DNA from: an uncultured Pelagibacteraceae bacterium
GTDB lineage: Bacteria; Pseudomonadota; Alphaproteobacteria; Pelagibacterales; Pelagibacteraceae
Assembly (NCBI GenBank): GCA_902569245.1
Contig: CACFTO010000003.1
Span: forward strand, 62,001 to 126,000
Length of the DNA: 64,000 nt
Reading direction: 5' to 3'
Part shown: positions 16,369-25,193 of the stretch, piece after piece
Layout: each line of letters opens with the position of its first letter
How positions within the stretch are numbered: the first letter of the stretch is position 1
Notes under the pieces: model-generated
The model's database searches: none
Seen by the model: only the letters and a program-made list of their open reading frames with translations
What the model was told of the DNA's origin: nothing
Translations under genes and position numbers: made by a program

Positions 16369-17431
16369 TTTTTTTATACTCTTCTCTAATTTTTCTTACT
16401 AAATCCAATTCCGCCTGAAAATCTACATAATGAGGTAATTTGATATGTTCTAAAAAACCTGTGGCTTGAATATTATCACAATGAGATATAACAAATTCTT
16501 CATCTTGAGCAGCAACACCTAAGTACTCCTCACCAAATTCTTTCCATCTCATTGATCTATCAACTAAAGCCATAGAAATAGCTTTTCTCTCTAATTGACC
16601 AAAAACTAAACCATATCCACGGGTAAATTGAGCAGGTATTTTTTTACTACCTTTAAATTGGTTTACTGACTCACACTCAGTAAACATGACATCAGCAATA
16701 TTTATTTCTATACCTAATTCTGGAATTTCAAATTGAACCTCAACGTAACCAGTTCTTAATTCACCAACAAATGCATGGTTTCTAGCATAACCTCTCTGTG
16801 TTGAGTAAGCTAAACCAAGAAGAAAACCCTCATCTCCTCTTGAAAGAGATTGCAATCGTTCAGATCTTGTTAAAGGAAAATTAATTGGGTTTCTTGTAAT
16901 ATCTTTAGATGTTTTGCCACTAGGTATTTCTTTCTGAATTAATCCTTCTTTATTTAAAAAGCTTAAAACATGCGGGATTTCTTTATCATCATATTTTTCA
17001 ATCTTAGCTTTTTCATACTCACCATCAGCAAGAAGTTTGAAGTCAAGTAAACGGTGTGTGTAGTCAAATGTTGGGCCTAACTTTTGTTTACCTGGGATAT
17101 CTTTAAATGTTGCAGATATTCTTCTCAGGCATAACATTTTGCTAGTTTCGATAGGTTTGCTTGAACCAATTCTAGGTAAAGTAGTTCTATAGGCTCTCAT
17201 TAGAAAAATTGCTTCAATCAAGTCACCTCTAGACTGTTTGATTGCAAGAGCAGACAAATCTTTGTCATATAAAGATCCTTCTGACATAACTCTATCAACA
17301 CTTAAAGTTAGTTGTTCACTAATTTGTTTAATATTTAGTTCTGCTATATTTACATCACCTCTTCTTATTTCAGATAACCAAGAATGTGCATTATTGATTG
17401 CCTTTTCTCCACCTTTTACAGATACATACAT
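16352..17431 (-). CDS. phnI: PhnI, nucleosidase subunit of the C-P lyase complex
   Basis: 359 aa. Begins MYVSVKGGEKAI and contains SRGDEGFLLGLAYSTQRGYARNH-type text near 190-215, which is the conserved PhnI signature, and EYLGVAAQDEEFVISHCDN near 310. With PhnG, PhnH and PhnL it couples the phosphonate to ATP ribose, displacing adenine. It begins 1 bp after the phnH stop and overlaps phnJ by 17 bp. Cytoplasmic, no membrane segment. Length is near that of E. coli PhnI (354 aa). Confidence 0.95.
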   Translation of the reverse strand: MYVSVKGGEKAINNAHSWLSEIRRGDVNIAELNIKQISEQLTLSVDRVMSEGSLYDKDLSALAIKQSRGDLIEAIFLMRAYRTTLPRIGSSKPIETSKMLCLRRISATFKDIPGKQKLGPTFDYTHRLLDFKLLADGEYEKAKIEKYDDKEIPHVLSFLNKEGLIQKEIPSGKTSKDITRNPINFPLTRSERLQSLSRGDEGFLLGLAYSTQRGYARNHAFVGELRTGYVEVQFEIPELGIEINIADVMFTECESVNQFKGSKKIPAQFTRGYGLVFGQLERKAISMALVDRSMRWKEFGEEYLGVAAQDEEFVISHCDNIQATGFLEHIKLPHYVDFQAELDLVRKIREEYKKNEQRT

Positions 17432-17432
17432 T

Positions 17433-17987
17433 TTATAGTTCTCCTATTTTTAGTGATCTTGGTATTGAATAAAATTTATCATTATCAACAAAATAAAAAT
17501 CAAGTCCTAATGGAAATTGCTGGTTATTTTTTTTTATAATCTCTCTATCAGGTAAAAATATACTTTTAGAACTTTTAATACCAGGACCAGTAATTATGGC
17601 ATTTGGTTTTTCAAATTTAGACTGGCAAATAATAGTGCACGATTGATCAGGATTTTGGTCGTCCCCTTTTTTAAATTCATCTAATGGTAAAAGATCATCC
17701 CAAATACCAATTGCAAAATTTGCATTTTTTTTATCTGTAATATTTGCACCTGTATTAAATTTAATCCAATCAATAGTTTCTGGATTGTTAATATCACGAC
17801 CTAAAAAAATATTCGAATAACTGTCACAAAAAGTTTTTATAATTGAACAACTGGCTGAAAACATTTTCGAAGGCGAATTTATACTGTCTAATATTTCGAT
17901 CGAACCAGGATATGAAGTTGCAAACAAAATACTTCTAAAATAATCAGCACTTGTTTGAGAATTATTTTTTTTAGAAACAACTTCCAT
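17433..17987 (-). CDS. phnH: PhnH, C-P lyase core complex subunit
   Basis: 184 aa, matching PhnH in length. The text FRSILFATSYPGSIE at the N-terminus corresponds to the conserved FR..L.A...PG pattern, and AIITGPGIKS and FPLGLDFYFVD near residues 140-170 match the family's GPG and FPLG-D motifs. PhnH is a non-catalytic scaffold of the (PhnGHIJ)2 complex. It starts 3 bp after phnG. Sequence is unusually Asn/Lys/Ser-rich, as are its neighbours. Confidence 0.92.
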   Translation of the reverse strand: MEVVSKKNNSQTSADYFRSILFATSYPGSIEILDSINSPSKMFSASCSIIKTFCDSYSNIFLGRDINNPETIDWIKFNTGANITDKKNANFAIGIWDDLLPLDEFKKGDDQNPDQSCTIICQSKFEKPNAIITGPGIKSSKSIFLPDREIIKKNNQQFPLGLDFYFVDNDKFYSIPRSLKIGEL

Positions 17988-17990
17988 AAA

Positions 17991-18434
17991 TTATTTATCC
18001 TCACCTCTTACCAAGGTAAAAAAATCAACCTTAGTAGCTTCTGTTTTAGATAATATTTCATTTCTTTTGTTATTTTTATATTTAATTAATTTATCTATTA
18101 TATTTCTTTTAATTATTTCTTTTTTTTCAGTTTGCATCAATGCATCACACAAAGCTGCAATTTTGGATTTATATTTATTTCTACCTTGAACATAACCATG
18201 GCCTTGGATTTTTTTATCTAAATTTAATGAACATCTCGTTATAGTTACTTCTCCAACATTAAAATTATCACCTGTGGCGCCTACTTTTCCCTGAACCATA
18301 ACACTGCCAATCTCAGGTTCTCTTAACCAATTATATTCTATTTTCATATTTAAATTGTCCCAAAGCGAAATGAGATAATTTTCATCTGCTGTTGCTAAAG
18401 AACTTAACCATTGTTTTCTTGTTTCATTTTGCAT
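17991..18434 (-). CDS. phnG: PhnG, C-P lyase core complex subunit
   Basis: 147 aa, near the E. coli PhnG length. Start chosen at the ATG at 18434 (MQNETRKQWLSSLATA), because the next upstream candidate is a TTG and the ATG keeps the conserved R..WLS.LA start. A central WLREPEIGSVMVQGKVGATG and FNVGEVTITRC match the family. It is the first gene of phnGHIJKLN. Upstream is a short divergent region shared with phnF. Confidence 0.92.
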   Translation of the reverse strand: MQNETRKQWLSSLATADENYLISLWDNLNMKIEYNWLREPEIGSVMVQGKVGATGDNFNVGEVTITRCSLNLDKKIQGHGYVQGRNKYKSKIAALCDALMQTEKKEIIKRNIIDKLIKYKNNKRNEILSKTEATKVDFFTLVRGEDK

Positions 18435-18442
18435 AATACTAT

Positions 18443-18454
18443 ACAACTAGACAA
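18443..18454. promoter_or_regulatory. Candidate PhnF operator in the phnG/phnF divergent region
   Basis: On the minus strand the text TTGTCTAGTTGT holds a GTCTAG core, one half of the TGGTCTAGACCA site described for a mycobacterial PhnF. The other half-site is not conserved. It lies 9 bp from the phnG ATG and about 46 bp from the phnF start, a sensible place for a repressor, but the match is weak. Confidence 0.25.
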
Positions 18455-18500
18455 GTAACAAAATTAAAAAAAATTTCAATATATTATTTATTAAAATTTT

Positions 18501-19211
18501 ATGACAACAAAAGATTTGCTTTGGAAGGAAATATACAATTCAATCAAAAGAGAAATTGTTTTAAATAAGTACAAAATTAATAAAAAGTTAGATTCTGAGA
18601 ATGACTATGCAAAACAATTCAATGTCAATAGACACACTATAAGAAGAGCTTTTAAAGAACTTAAAGATGATAATTTAATATATTCAAAAAGAGGTCTTGG
18701 AGTATTTGTTAAATCATCAAAAATTAATTACTCAATTAGTAAAAACGTACGATTTACTGAGAATATACTTGAAGAAAACCAATCAGTAAGAATTGAAATA
18801 AAAAGTTTTGATATTGCTGAATGCAATCCTTTTGAAAAAAAAGAACTCAACTTAAAAAAAAATGACAAAGTTACACGCATAAATAGCATAGGTTTTGTCA
18901 ACAATTCACCTTCTGTAATAACTTTCAGATCGATTCCTTATAAAAAATTTCCAAAATTTATTAATTATTTTGTTAAAAAACAATCAGTAACCAAAGCTTT
19001 TAATTTATTGAATATCAAACTAATTAAAAGATCAAAAACTCTAATCAATGCTGAAATTGCAGACAAAATAAAATCAAATTTATTAAATATAAATGAGGGG
19101 GAAGCACTATTAAAAACTACATCTGTTAATGTCGATTTTAAAAACAATCCTATAGAGTTAAGTGAAAGTCATTTTATTGGATCTAAAATTCAATTTTTAA
19201 TAAAAAATTAG
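18501..19211 (+). CDS. phnF: PhnF-type GntR/HutC transcriptional regulator
   Basis: 236 aa. An N-terminal GntR winged helix (residues 1-75, with YAKQFNVNRHTIRRAFKELKDDNLI as the helix-turn-helix) is followed by a UTRA ligand-binding domain (residues about 85-230). It is divergent from phnG and upstream of phnC, the usual position of PhnF, a repressor of phosphonate genes. Ligand cannot be read. A separate Pho-type control is also probable. Very AT-rich and Lys/Asn-rich. Confidence 0.87.
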   Translation: MTTKDLLWKEIYNSIKREIVLNKYKINKKLDSENDYAKQFNVNRHTIRRAFKELKDDNLIYSKRGLGVFVKSSKINYSISKNVRFTENILEENQSVRIEIKSFDIAECNPFEKKELNLKKNDKVTRINSIGFVNNSPSVITFRSIPYKKFPKFINYFVKKQSVTKAFNLLNIKLIKRSKTLINAEIADKIKSNLLNINEGEALLKTTSVNVDFKNNPIELSESHFIGSKIQFLIKN

Positions 19212-19231
19212 ATTTTCTACCTTAGGTTTAA

Positions 19232-19249
19232 ATTTCATATAACTTAAAC
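19232..19249 (+). promoter_or_regulatory. Weak Pho-box-like site upstream of phnC
   Basis: ATTTCATATAACTTAAAC matches the 18-bp Pho box CTGTCATAAAACTGTCAC at about 12 positions, including TCAT-A-AACT, but loses the TGT core of the second half. It is 68 bp before the phnC ATG. Treat as a hint. Confidence 0.25.
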
Positions 19250-19317
19250 AAAATTTAAAAGATTCATTAATAATATTTTAACATTTATTAAAGATTAGAG
19301 GGTTAATAATTCCTCAA

Positions 19318-20142
19318 ATGATTATTAAAAAAGTTAACAAATTTTTCGGTGATAATCATGCCGTTAAAAACGTTTCTTTTGAGGTTAACAAACCTCAAAT
19401 GATAGGAATCATAGGTAGATCTGGGGCTGGTAAATCAACATTACTAAGAATTATAAATCGACTTACCGACGCAACAGATGGGTCGATTGAAATTGAAGGT
19501 CAAAATATTCTAGATTTAAAAAGTAAGGAAAAGAGATCATGGCAAAGAAACTGTGCAATGATTTTTCAACAATTTAATTTAGTCCCACGATTAGATGTTC
19601 TAACAAATGTAATATTAGGCAGATTAAATTATCAGGGCTCATTTAGAGCATCCTTAAAAATGTTTTCTCGAGATGAAAGAGCTGATGCTCTGATTTTACT
19701 CAATAACTTAGGTATGGCTAACACTGCCCTTCAAAGAGCTGAAACGTTATCTGGAGGTCAACAGCAACGTGTAGCTATATGCAGAGCTTTGATGCAAAAT
19801 CCTAAAATGATTTTAGCAGACGAACCTATAGCATCTTTAGACCCAATGAATGCAAGAATGGTAATGGAGTCATTAAGAAAAATTCATGATGAAAAAAATT
19901 TAACGGTCATTTCAAATCTTCATACCCTAGATACAGCAAAAACCTATTGTGACCGTATTATTGGAATGAAAGATGGCGCAATTGTCTTTGATGATGTACC
20001 AGAAAAATTATCAGACAAACTTGCAAGAGAAATTTATGGTGCAGAAGCTGATGAAGCTTTTGAACCACAAGTAACATCCACTGAGCTTAAAACAAAAAAA
20101 AAGATAAATGGAGATGTTGAGAAAGAATTTGCAACTGCATGA
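19318..20142 (+). CDS. phnC: PhnC, phosphonate ABC transporter ATP-binding subunit
   Basis: 274 aa. Walker [10 protein letters not shown] near residue 34, a Q-loop in [14 protein letters not shown], signature LSGGQQQRV near 145 and Walker [11 protein letters not shown] near 165. [17 protein letters not shown] is characteristic of PhnC. It starts the phnCDE1E2 import operon, 106 bp after phnF. The C-terminal 30 residues ([14 protein letters not shown]) are a charged tail. Confidence 0.95.
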   Translation: MIIKKVNKFFGDNHAVKNVSFEVNKPQMIGIIGRSGAGKSTLLRIINRLTDATDGSIEIEGQNILDLKSKEKRSWQRNCAMIFQQFNLVPRLDVLTNVILGRLNYQGSFRASLKMFSRDERADALILLNNLGMANTALQRAETLSGGQQQRVAICRALMQNPKMILADEPIASLDPMNARMVMESLRKIHDEKNLTVISNLHTLDTAKTYCDRIIGMKDGAIVFDDVPEKLSDKLAREIYGAEADEAFEPQVTSTELKTKKKINGDVEKEFATA

Positions 20143-20202
20143 GATCAATAACTCATCGTTACAAATAAGTCGTTAGACTAAAATTATAAAAAGGAGATAA
20201 TT

Positions 20203-21153
20203 ATGTTTAATAAACTAACAAGAGTTATTGCACTTTTGGCTATGGTGTTTTTTTCAACTCAAGCTAATGCAGTAACTTACACAGGTCCAAAAATGGACTT
20301 AAGTAAATACCAACCAGAGTTTAGAGTTGGTTTTTTAGGTGACGAAGCAGCTCAAGATATTATAGCTAGAAATGAATGTTTCATGCCGTATATCGAAGCC
20401 GCTTATGGTGTACCAGCTAAATTTTTTACTTTTAAAGACTACGCTGGAACAATGGAGTCGATGCTAGGTGGTAATCTAGATTACACTTGGTTCGGTTCTT
20501 CAGGTTACGCAGGTATGTATTTAAAAGATCCAACTGCAGTAGTACCAGTACTAACAAGAATGCAGCCAACAGGTGATATGGGTTACTACTCTGTTGCAGT
20601 AGCAACTAAAGCATCTGGAATTAAATCAATGGCAGATCTTAAAGGTAAATCTTTTGGTTGGGCTGACCCTAACTCTACATCAGGTTTTTTAATTCCTTCA
20701 ATTGAATTAAAGGCTATGGGTATGGACCCAGATACATATTTTTCAAAAACACAATTTTCTGGTGGGCATGAAAACAATGTATTAGCGGTAATGAATGGTG
20801 ATGTTGATGCTGGTGTAACATGGGTATCTGGTGTTGGTAGCTGGGAAGAAGGATATTCGTCAGGGAATTTAAGAAAAATGGTTGATAAAGGGATTTTAAA
20901 TATGGACGACATTGTTCAAATTTGGTCTTCAAAATTAATTCCTAATGGTCCAATTGTGATGCCTACTTTTTTACCTGTTAGAGCACACCAAGTAATGATT
21001 GGTTTAAAGCAATGGATACACGAGAACGATCCAAAATGTAGCGAAAACGTTGCAAACGGGATTGTAAAAAAATGGGTTCCGGTGGATCATTCTTTTTACG
21101 AGTCAGTTGTAGCTGCAAGAAAAGCTAAAATTGAAGCGCAAAAAAATAATTAA
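20203..21153 (+). CDS. phnD: PhnD, periplasmic phosphonate-binding protein
   Basis: 316 aa. Signal peptide to about residue 23 (cut after TQANA). The mature part matches PhnD: RVGFLGDEAAQD, YAGTMESMLGGNLDYTWFGSSGYAGMY and NSTSGFLIPSIELK around 145-160. A strong Shine-Dalgarno AAGGAG at 20191-20196 suggests heavy translation, expected for a binding protein. The gene is followed by a 15-bp hairpin before phnE1. Ligand could be methylphosphonate, 2-aminoethylphosphonate, or phosphite; the C-P lyase genes make alkylphosphonates likely. Confidence 0.94.
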   Translation: MFNKLTRVIALLAMVFFSTQANAVTYTGPKMDLSKYQPEFRVGFLGDEAAQDIIARNECFMPYIEAAYGVPAKFFTFKDYAGTMESMLGGNLDYTWFGSSGYAGMYLKDPTAVVPVLTRMQPTGDMGYYSVAVATKASGIKSMADLKGKSFGWADPNSTSGFLIPSIELKAMGMDPDTYFSKTQFSGGHENNVLAVMNGDVDAGVTWVSGVGSWEEGYSSGNLRKMVDKGILNMDDIVQIWSSKLIPNGPIVMPTFLPVRAHQVMIGLKQWIHENDPKCSENVANGIVKKWVPVDHSFYESVVAARKAKIEAQKNN

Positions 21154-21166
21154 TTAAACCTCCTAT

Positions 21167-21210
21167 AATCAGAGGCAAAGACTGTAAATCTTTGCCTCTG
21201 ATTTATTTTT
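21167..21210 (+). terminator. Hairpin between phnD and phnE1, likely partial terminator or RNA stabiliser
   Basis: A perfect 15-bp stem (21167-21181 with 21189-21203), 7-nt loop, followed by a T-rich run. It falls between the binding-protein gene and the permease gene, a place where partial termination or 3'-end protection raises phnD mRNA over phnE. Confidence 0.8.
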
Positions 21211-21218
21211 TAAAAATT

Positions 21219-22073
21219 ATGACAAAAGCCTTACCTGCCAACCTAGAACAAATTGAAGTTAATTTAAAAAAATTAACAAACCAGAGAACTAGGTCCTCGC
21301 TACTTGGAATTGCAATTCTAATATTAATTTTTTTTGGTGGTACCTTGGTATCGTTAGAAGCAAATGCAGGGTCTTTTGGAAGAGGTATAGCTAATTTTTT
21401 TAACTACCCTAGAGATTTATTTGTAGACACTTTTGAGATGGGATGGAAATATTGGCCAAGAGTTATTAAGTATATTCCTGAATTAATTATTACTTTAAAT
21501 ATTGCTTTATTTTCAACTTCGATCGGATTTGTTTTGGCAGTTATTTTTGCAATCTTCTCTAGTAGAAATTTAATAAGAAATAAAAGAGTTATTCAATTTA
21601 CAAAATTTTTTATGGATGTGACAAGATCATTTCCAACATTAATAATAGCAATGGTGTTTTTATATTTGATGGGTAAATCATCTTTACCAGCAGTGATTGC
21701 TATTACGATACACACTGCTGGAGCACTTGGTAAATTATTTACTGAGGCTATAGAAAATTGTGATGGAAAACCTATTGAAGGTTTAAGTTCTGTTGGTGCA
21801 ACTTGGACACAGAAGATAAGATTTTCAGTTCTTCCCCAGGTACTACCTTTGTTTTTAAGTTATGGAATATTGAGGTTAGAAATTAATGTTAGAGAATCTA
21901 CAATATTAGGTTTTGTTGGTGCAGGTGGAATTGGAGAAATGTTAGCAGCTTTAATACAATGGAATTATGGAGCTGATGTTTTAGCGTGTATGTTCTTACT
22001 GGTTGGTACGATAATTGCATTAGATTATTTGTCTGCATATTGGAGACATAAATTAATTGGAGCAAATCAATGA
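21219..22073 (+). CDS. phnE: PhnE1, phosphonate ABC transporter permease
   Basis: 284 aa from ATG 21219; the frame is open back to a TTG at 21192, but that lies inside the phnD hairpin, so the ATG is preferred. About six hydrophobic segments, with the binding-protein-dependent transport motif in EAIENCDGKPIEGLSSVGATWTQ near 185-210 (EAA loop) and ILGFVGAGGIGEML near 230. It overlaps phnE2 by 4 bp (ATGA). Two PhnE proteins probably pair to form the channel. Confidence 0.93.
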   Translation: MTKALPANLEQIEVNLKKLTNQRTRSSLLGIAILILIFFGGTLVSLEANAGSFGRGIANFFNYPRDLFVDTFEMGWKYWPRVIKYIPELIITLNIALFSTSIGFVLAVIFAIFSSRNLIRNKRVIQFTKFFMDVTRSFPTLIIAMVFLYLMGKSSLPAVIAITIHTAGALGKLFTEAIENCDGKPIEGLSSVGATWTQKIRFSVLPQVLPLFLSYGILRLEINVRESTILGFVGAGGIGEMLAALIQWNYGADVLACMFLLVGTIIALDYLSAYWRHKLIGANQ

Positions 22074-23470
22074 GTTCTAGTTTAGCTATTCAAAGAGAAA
22101 ATATTCGTAAATTATTTCCTGACACATTCAATCAAGCTAGAAAAAGTAGATTAAGAGGCCAAATAATTTTTTTTCTCGTCTTAGTATATTTAATAGTAGG
22201 TTTTTTTACTTTAGATGTTGTTGATATCCCAAAAAAATGGAAACCACAAAATGCTGCTATGTTTGTCTTAGACACATATGCACACAAAGATCATGTAACA
22301 ATGAAATGGGAAAATCATGAGGATATTAAAATAGCTTTTGAAGGAAATTATAGAAGTGTTTATGGAAGAGATAATCTTGATAAATCAATTCCAGATTGGT
22401 TTTATAAAAATTCTGATAATGTTGGCAATGTAGTTGAGTTTAATAATAAAGGTAAGGCAATATTATACAAAGATAAAGTCGAGATTGTAAATTTTCCAAA
22501 ATATGAGAGAGATTTTACCATAAAATTAAATTCTAATGGTAAACCTTACCTTGTAGGTTCAGAGGATTTGGTCATAGAAGATTTAAAAGGTTTTAGAATC
22601 ACAGAAAATAGAGTTGAATTTAGACCAACTTTGTATGAGAGAATTCAAGTATATCCAAAAAAAGTTGAAATTCATCGTTACAGTATCGGATGGAAATATT
22701 TTTGGTTTGATTTCTCAAGTCCGTTAGAACCATATACCTTTTTCGAAGCATTAGGTTTGACTTTTTCTAAAGAAAGAGTTGTTCCTGAAATGTCTAATTT
22801 AAAACTTTTCTTAACAGAGATTAAGGATAATGAAGCATTTATGCACGGTAGAGTTTGGTGGGCAATGCTCGAAACAATAGTTATGGCTGTACTTGGGACA
22901 ATGTTTGCTACGGTAATGGCTCTGCCCTTGTCATTCCTTGCTGCATACAACGTTACACCTATTAAAGCTCTAAGATTTACGTTAAGAAGATTATTTGATA
23001 CTTTAAGAGGAATAGACTTTTTAATTTGGAGTTTAATATTTTTAAGAGCTTTTGGTCCAGGACCCTTCACTGGTATTTTTGCGATTGGTTTTACTGATAC
23101 AGGTACTTTAGGTAAATTATATTCTGAAGCAATTGAAAATACTGAGAAGAAACAACAAGAAGGAGTTAAATCTACAGGGGCTAGCAAATTTCTACAACAT
23201 AGATTTGGTATAATTCCTCAAATACTTCCAATTTTTGTATCTCAATCCTTATACTATTTAGAGTCAAATACTAGAGGAGCCGTAATAATAGGTGCAATGG
23301 GCGCAGGAGGAATTGGTTTACAATTTTTAGGTGCACTAGGTACTGGAAATGATTTTGAAAATGTCGCCTACATGGCAATATTAGTTTTGGCTGTAGTAAT
23401 ATTTATGGATAGATTATCTGCTTGGCTTAGAAGAATATTAATTGGATCAGATCAATTAATTGTAAGGTAA
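22070..23470 (+). CDS. phnE: PhnE2, second phosphonate permease with a large periplasmic insertion
   Basis: 466 aa. One N-terminal transmembrane helix (residues about 30-50), then roughly 190 mostly hydrophilic residues predicted outside the membrane, then the usual five-helix permease core. EAIENTEKKQQEGVKSTGA is the EAA loop and IIGAMGAGGIGLQFL the conserved C-terminal motif. The long PhnE2 form with an extra domain is known in alphaproteobacteria. Translation is coupled to phnE1 by ATGA. The extra domain has no recognised function. Confidence 0.92.
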   Translation: MSSSLAIQRENIRKLFPDTFNQARKSRLRGQIIFFLVLVYLIVGFFTLDVVDIPKKWKPQNAAMFVLDTYAHKDHVTMKWENHEDIKIAFEGNYRSVYGRDNLDKSIPDWFYKNSDNVGNVVEFNNKGKAILYKDKVEIVNFPKYERDFTIKLNSNGKPYLVGSEDLVIEDLKGFRITENRVEFRPTLYERIQVYPKKVEIHRYSIGWKYFWFDFSSPLEPYTFFEALGLTFSKERVVPEMSNLKLFLTEIKDNEAFMHGRVWWAMLETIVMAVLGTMFATVMALPLSFLAAYNVTPIKALRFTLRRLFDTLRGIDFLIWSLIFLRAFGPGPFTGIFAIGFTDTGTLGKLYSEAIENTEKKQQEGVKSTGASKFLQHRFGIIPQILPIFVSQSLYYLESNTRGAVIIGAMGAGGIGLQFLGALGTGNDFENVAYMAILVLAVVIFMDRLSAWLRRILIGSDQLIVR

Positions 23471-23537
23471 ATAGAAAAAATACCTTTATCAAAAATTTTT
23501 CTAGAAATTTTAATTTAAGAATTTAAAAAGATAAAAA

Positions 23538-23966
23538 TCAATCTTTCCAGAATTTCCACCAAGGTTTTTCTTCCTTTGTTATCTCATTATTGTCAACAAC
23601 AATTTTAGTTATAGATGGATCCTCTCCATCTACTAATCCTGCTCTAGCAGTTGTTTTAGCGTCTTCTAATTTTAGTTTTGCCTCAAAAACTCTGTTTTCA
23701 TTACACAATTTCATGCCCTCTTTCATTAATGCTTCTGCCTCAGATGCTTTTTCGGGACTAGATCTTGAAATATCATTTTTAACAGTGGCTCTTAACATAA
23801 GTACGCCAGGGTCTTCACAATTCCCTATTTCATTTTTAAATGTATCCTCAGTATTTTGTGAATAACTACTGCCGGCTTGTTGCTCTGTTATTTTAGCATG
23901 ATTGTCAGCTTGAGTAATAGAAATTGTGGATAAAGTTAATATAAATGAGATTAAGATTTTATTCAT
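23538..23966 (-). CDS. Secreted hypothetical protein downstream of phnE2
   Basis: 142 aa with a signal peptide (MNKILISFILTLSTISITQA, cut near residue 20). The mature protein is acidic, helical and has two Cys (GNCEDPGV and KLCNENR) that could pair, plus repeated Glu/Lys/Ala stretches (SEAEALMKEG, AKLKLEDAKTTARAG) suggesting TPR-like or coiled helices. It ends PWWKFWKD. I do not recognise a family. It is convergent with phnE2 and divergent from the MFS gene, so it is probably a single-gene unit. Confidence 0.7.
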   Translation of the reverse strand: MNKILISFILTLSTISITQADNHAKITEQQAGSSYSQNTEDTFKNEIGNCEDPGVLMLRATVKNDISRSSPEKASEAEALMKEGMKLCNENRVFEAKLKLEDAKTTARAGLVDGEDPSITKIVVDNNEITKEEKPWWKFWKD

Positions 23967-24020
23967 AATAATCTATTAACTTACTTTTGTTAAAAAAATG
24001 TTAAAGAAATAAAAAAATTT

Positions 24021-25193
24021 GTGAAATATTTGTCTGCATTTTTAATAGGTATATCAGTTACCTTTTGTTACAGCAGTTGTATGTATCTGTTCTCAGCGTT
24101 GTTGCTAACTTGGGAAAATGAACTTAGTATCTCAAGGAATAATTTAACCTTTATTTATTCTCTAGGCTTAGTTGTGCATAGTTTACTTTTACCTTTTCTA
24201 GGTAAGATTGTAGATAGAAATCTAAGTTTTCCAATGATGTGGACCAGTCCTATACTGTTAGGACTAAGTGTAATTTATCTTTCATCAGTAGATACATATG
24301 GTGGATTTTTACTTGCTTGGATACTTGTCAGTGCAACCTCGGGTGGCTGTCTTTATACGATGCTTTTTAGTGTCATTACTATTAATTTAAAATCAAAGGC
24401 CAAAACATCTATTGCAATAATTACTTTATTTGCTGGATTTGCAAGCACATACACATTTCCTACTGCTACTTATTTAACAGAACAATATGACTGGAGGTTT
24501 ACTGTATTTATTTTTGGAATATTAAATATATTGATTAGTTCACCAGCTAATTATTTTGGTTTCAAAAATATAATTATAAAAGAATTTAAAAAAATTGAAA
24601 AGAAAACAGATCAAAATCCAAAGCTTAAAATAATACTTAAAGATTATAGATTTTGGTTATTTAGTTTTTCATTGTTTGTTATTGGATTTAATATTGGTGC
24701 TATTACAACTCATGTAATTCCAATGTTGCAGGAAAAAGGGATGAGTCTATCCCAAGCTGTATTGACAGCATCTCTGTTTGGACCAGGACAAGTAATAGGT
24801 AGAATTTTAGTTATGATATATGGAGGTGATAAGTCAAATTTAAAATTATTTGTAATTTGTTTTTACTCGATGGTAGTTGGAATGATATTTTTATACTTTA
24901 TAAATATTAATCATTACTTAGCATTTTTATTTGTTTTATTTAATAGTTCAGCATATGGCAGTATGGCTATTTTAAAACCTTTGGTTCAAAATGATACTTT
25001 TGGCCAAAAAAACTTTGGCAATATTCATGGTATTTTAGCTTTGCAATATATGATTGGTAGTATTGCTGGTCCATGGATTGGTTCGTTGGTATGGAATGTA
25101 GGAGGATATGATTTGTTAATATTAGTATTTTTTGTTTTAGCAATATTTGGTAACTCGACAGCAATTTTTTTAAACAAAAAAAAGTTTATTTAA
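24021..25193 (+). CDS. Major facilitator superfamily transporter
   Basis: 390 aa, GTG start at 24021. Twelve hydrophobic segments in two halves separated by a basic cytoplasmic loop (KEFKKIEKKTDQNPKLK near 190-205). The layout, with LGKIVDRN after helix 2 and VSGASGG-like turns, fits the monocarboxylate/oxalate-type MFS. Substrate cannot be told. Its 3' end overlaps the convergent PhnZ-like gene by 8 bp. Placement between phosphonate genes invites an organophosphonate or arsenic substrate, but this is only context. Confidence 0.8.
   Translation: MKYLSAFLIGISVTFCYSSCMYLFSALLLTWENELSISRNNLTFIYSLGLVVHSLLLPFLGKIVDRNLSFPMMWTSPILLGLSVIYLSSVDTYGGFLLAWILVSATSGGCLYTMLFSVITINLKSKAKTSIAIITLFAGFASTYTFPTATYLTEQYDWRFTVFIFGILNILISSPANYFGFKNIIIKEFKKIEKKTDQNPKLKIILKDYRFWLFSFSLFVIGFNIGAITTHVIPMLQEKGMSLSQAVLTASLFGPGQVIGRILVMIYGGDKSNLKLFVICFYSMVVGMIFLYFININHYLAFLFVLFNSSAYGSMAILKPLVQNDTFGQKNFGNIHGILALQYMIGSIAGPWIGSLVWNVGGYDLLILVFFVLAIFGNSTAIFLNKKKFI

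Noticed and set aside
21192..21218. TTG start for phnE1
   Set aside because: It lies inside the phnD terminator-like hairpin; the ATG at 21219 is better placed.
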